Under the pieces are notes generated by a model. It was not told the DNA's origin and made no database searches. It saw nothing but the letters and a program-made list of their open reading frames with translations. From Clostridia bacterium (GTDB lineage: Bacteria > Bacillota > Clostridia > Christensenellales > Borkfalkiaceae): a stretch of 64,000 nucleotides of DNA. The translations under genes and the position numbers were made by a program. The DNA lies in contig JAFYTO010000014.1 in assembly GCA_017558825.1 (NCBI GenBank), positions 1 to 64,000 on the forward strand. Reading direction: 5' to 3'. This document shows, piece by piece, positions 62,022-64,000 of this stretch (the stretch's first letter is position 1; each line of letters opens with the position of its first letter).

Positions 62022-64000
62022 ATGGAAAAAATTATATTAGAAATTAAACAAAAAAAGAATTTACTTAAAATGACTAATAAAGAATTGGCAAGTAGAAGCG
62101 GTGTTCCTCTTGGAACTATAAACAAAATTTTGTCAAGTGGCACTAAAACCGTAAAGCAACAAACTTTATTAAAAATTAACAATGCATTAAAATGTCAAAG
62201 CGTTAGTGGTGTAAACTTAGGGTTTATTAAGGTTGGGGCATGTACAATAAACACGCGTGTAGCATGCGTTAGTGAAAATGCTTGCCAAGTTTTATCTAGT
62301 ATAAACGAGGCTTGTGCAAGCGGAGTTAATTTACTTTGCTTTAACGGCTTAACGTTATCTGGCGCAACTTGTGGCGATTTGTTTTATCAACAAACGCTCT
62401 TAAATTTGAGTGAAAGTTCTATTTTGGAAATTGCAAATGCTACTAAAGGCAAAAACATTATTGTTTTTTTAGGGCTTCCAGTTAAATTTGGCGGTTGTTT
62501 ATACAATGTAGTTTGCGCTATTTGCGATGGTAAAATTTTAGGTTTTACTCCAATAAATAGTAAATTAAATAGTATAAATGGATTAAAGTTAAAGCAATTT
62601 AATAGTTTTTTAGGCGTAAAAACGGTAATTTTTAATGGAGAAGAAATTCCTTTTGGAAACATTTTATACACGTTAAAAAGTATGCCGTCATTAAAAATAG
62701 CGGTTGAAAACGGAACTTTTAATTATAATGAGGAAGCAACCGTTATAGTTAATTTGGCAACTGCAAATGAGCTTGTTGGCGGCTATGAAAATACGCAAAC
62801 CTACGTAAAGGCAGTTACTAAGCAATTTAATGCTGGCTATATTTATGCAAATACTTCAATAACGGAATCTACTACCGATTTTGTTTTTGGTGGTGGTAAT
62901 TTTATTTGTGAAAACGGTAAAATTATAAAAGAAAGCAAAAAATTTGAAAGTGGTTTATTGATTAGCGATTTAGACGTTGAATTTTTACAAACTGAAAAAG
63001 CTAAAAATTGTGATAATTCTTCACGTCAACCTGTTGAATACAAAAACGTTTTGTTTGATATTCAAAACCTTTCAACGAATATAAATAGGGAATTTTCAAA
63101 AACTCCTTTTATACCAACAAATCAAAGTGAACTAAATGACAGGGCGGAATTTATACTTTCTATGCAAGCGCATGCACTTGCAAAGCGCGTTAAGCACGTA
63201 AACGCTAGCAAGCTTGTAATTGGCGTGTCTGGCGGGCTTGACAGTACGCTAGCACTATTGGTATGCGTTAGGGCTTGTAAAATTTTAAATAAGCCTGCAA
63301 GTGACGTTTTAGCTTTAACTATGCCTTGTTTTGGAACTACAAGTAGAACTAAAAACAATGCAGAAGCGTTGTGTAACGCTTTAGAGGTAAACTTTAAAGA
63401 AATTGACATTAAAAACGCTGTTTTAGCGCATTTTAAAGATATAGAACAAAGCGAATTTGATTATAACGTTGCTTATGAAAACTCTCAAGCGCGTGAAAGA
63501 ACACAAGTTTTAATGGATTTAGCTAACAAGGTAAACGGCATTGTTGTAGGCACGGGCGACCTTTCAGAACTTGCACTCGGTTTTGCTACGTATAACGGCG
63601 ACCATATTAGCAATTATGCAGTAAACGCTTCAATACCTAAAACTTTGATTTTCTATTTGGTAAAGTACGAGGCTAATAGACTTAAAGGTAGTGTAAAAGA
63701 AACTTTATACGATATTGTTTCAACACCTGTTTCGCCAGAATTGTTGCCTCCAACTAACGATAATATCAAGCAAAAAACAGAAGATATTGTTGGACCGTAT
63801 ATTTTGCACGATTTCTTTATTTATTACGCTTTAAGGCGCAATTATACGCCTAAAAAGATATACGAAGTTGCAAAAATTGCGTTTAAAAACGATTTTGATA
63901 ATCAAACTCTTTTAAAATGGCTTAAAAATTTCTATAATAGATTTTTTAATAACCAGTTTAAACGTTCTTGTCTTCCAGACGGTGTAAAAGTTGGTAGCGT
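62022..64000 (+). CDS. nadE: NAD synthetase with N-terminal HTH and inactive glutaminase domain (incomplete)
   Basis: The frame is open to the window end (659 codons; some 40 likely missing). Residues 1-60 form an XRE-type helix-turn-helix: MTNKELASRSGVPLGTINKI. Residues about 68-340 are the nitrilase-fold glutaminase domain of two-domain NadE, recognisable by SGATCGDLFYQQTLL, IVNLATANELVGG and ITESTTDFVFGG. Its E-K-C triad is lost: FPEL is FNGL (Gly109), PK is PI (Ile178), and the Cys of VEICED falls on Asn230/Gly231. Residues 370 onward are an apparently intact synthetase: SGGLDST (403), ARERTQVLMDLANK and GTGDLSELALGFATYNGDH. It should use free ammonia to amidate NaAD to NAD. The start is the first ATG after the promoter. 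Confidence 0.85.
   Translation, partial: MEKIILEIKQKKNLLKMTNKELASRSGVPLGTINKILSSGTKTVKQQTLLKINNALKCQSVSGVNLGFIKVGACTINTRVACVSENACQVLSSINEACASGVNLLCFNGLTLSGATCGDLFYQQTLLNLSESSILEIANATKGKNIIVFLGLPVKFGGCLYNVVCAICDGKILGFTPINSKLNSINGLKLKQFNSFLGVKTVIFNGEEIPFGNILYTLKSMPSLKIAVENGTFNYNEEATVIVNLATANELVGGYENTQTYVKAVTKQFNAGYIYANTSITESTTDFVFGGGNFICENGKIIKESKKFESGLLISDLDVEFLQTEKAKNCDNSSRQPVEYKNVLFDIQNLSTNINREFSKTPFIPTNQSELNDRAEFILSMQAHALAKRVKHVNASKLVIGVSGGLDSTLALLVCVRACKILNKPASDVLALTMPCFGTTSRTKNNAEALCNALEVNFKEIDIKNAVLAHFKDIEQSEFDYNVAYENSQARERTQVLMDLANKVNGIVVGTGDLSELALGFATYNGDHISNYAVNASIPKTLIFYLVKYEANRLKGSVKETLYDIVSTPVSPELLPPTNDNIKQKTEDIVGPYILHDFFIYYALRRNYTPKKIYEVAKIAFKNDFDNQTLLKWLKNFYNRFFNNQFKRSCLPDGVKVGS

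Overview
The window is AT-rich DNA from a low-GC, endospore-forming Gram-positive bacterium, most likely an uncultured gut Clostridia. The evidence is genes for SpoIVB and YunB, a T-box upstream of pheST, the DnaD/DnaI-type helicase-loading pair, ClpC, MutS2, and the conserved Firmicutes ylxM-ffh-rpsP-khpA-rimM-trmD block. A placement near Christensenellales-like lineages is a guess from gene style only. Nearly all genes are on the + strand; the only minus-strand pair is dnaC-dnaD.

Layout. 1-200: 5S rRNA and its terminator. 200-683: AT-rich leader with repeated TTTAGCA boxes and one good promoter. 684-10434: three very large exported proteins (an Ig-like secreted protein, a DUF4838 lipoprotein, and a Big_2/GLUG-like lipoprotein), tightly spaced with strong ribosome binding sites. 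10435-11008: a terminator, a ~43-bp tandem array, and several copies of a palindromic dispersed element. 11009-18867: spoIVB, then the SRP/ribosome-maturation block (ylxM, ffh, rpsP, khpA, rimM, trmD, rbgA, rnhB, yraN, a THUMP methyltransferase), ending in rplS with its own promoter and candidate leader. 19002-27628: lepA, hemW, dnaE, pfkA and an SGNH hydrolase. 27663-30018 (minus): dnaC and dnaD. 30162-41669: sbcD-sbcC, an alpha/beta-hydrolase-fold protein without its nucleophile, DUF951, signal peptidase, two unknown membrane proteins, pepF, dnaB and a Sua5-type gene. 41758-50248: GH43-like, rpiB, upp, galU, clpC, a TIM-barrel isomerase, pgi and yunB. 50253-61446: Phe T-box, pheS-pheT, U32 peptidase, mutS2, an unknown membrane protein, cysteine desulfurase and thiI (sulfur transfer for tRNA 4-thiouridine). 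61581-61910: a compact transcription unit with no gene longer than 22 codons. 62022-end: an incomplete NAD synthetase gene.

The most unusual region is 61581-64000. A canonical promoter and terminator bracket a roughly 295-nt structured RNA holding three micro-frames with strong Shine-Dalgarno sequences. Next come six A-tracts phased at about 10 bp, then a promoter predicting a leaderless mRNA. The encoded NAD synthetase has an XRE-type helix-turn-helix fused to its N-terminus, and its glutaminase (nitrilase-fold) domain has lost all three catalytic residues, while the synthetase domain looks intact. This reads as a possible autoregulating, NAD- or ammonia-linked control protein.

Other departures from the usual family pattern are an SbcC with no zinc-hook CxxC, a 75-bp in-frame duplication inside dnaB, altered Smr motifs in MutS2, and displacement of rplS from its normal trmD neighbour. 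No tRNA gene, CRISPR array, transposase or phage gene was recognised by eye; a covariance-model search was not possible.
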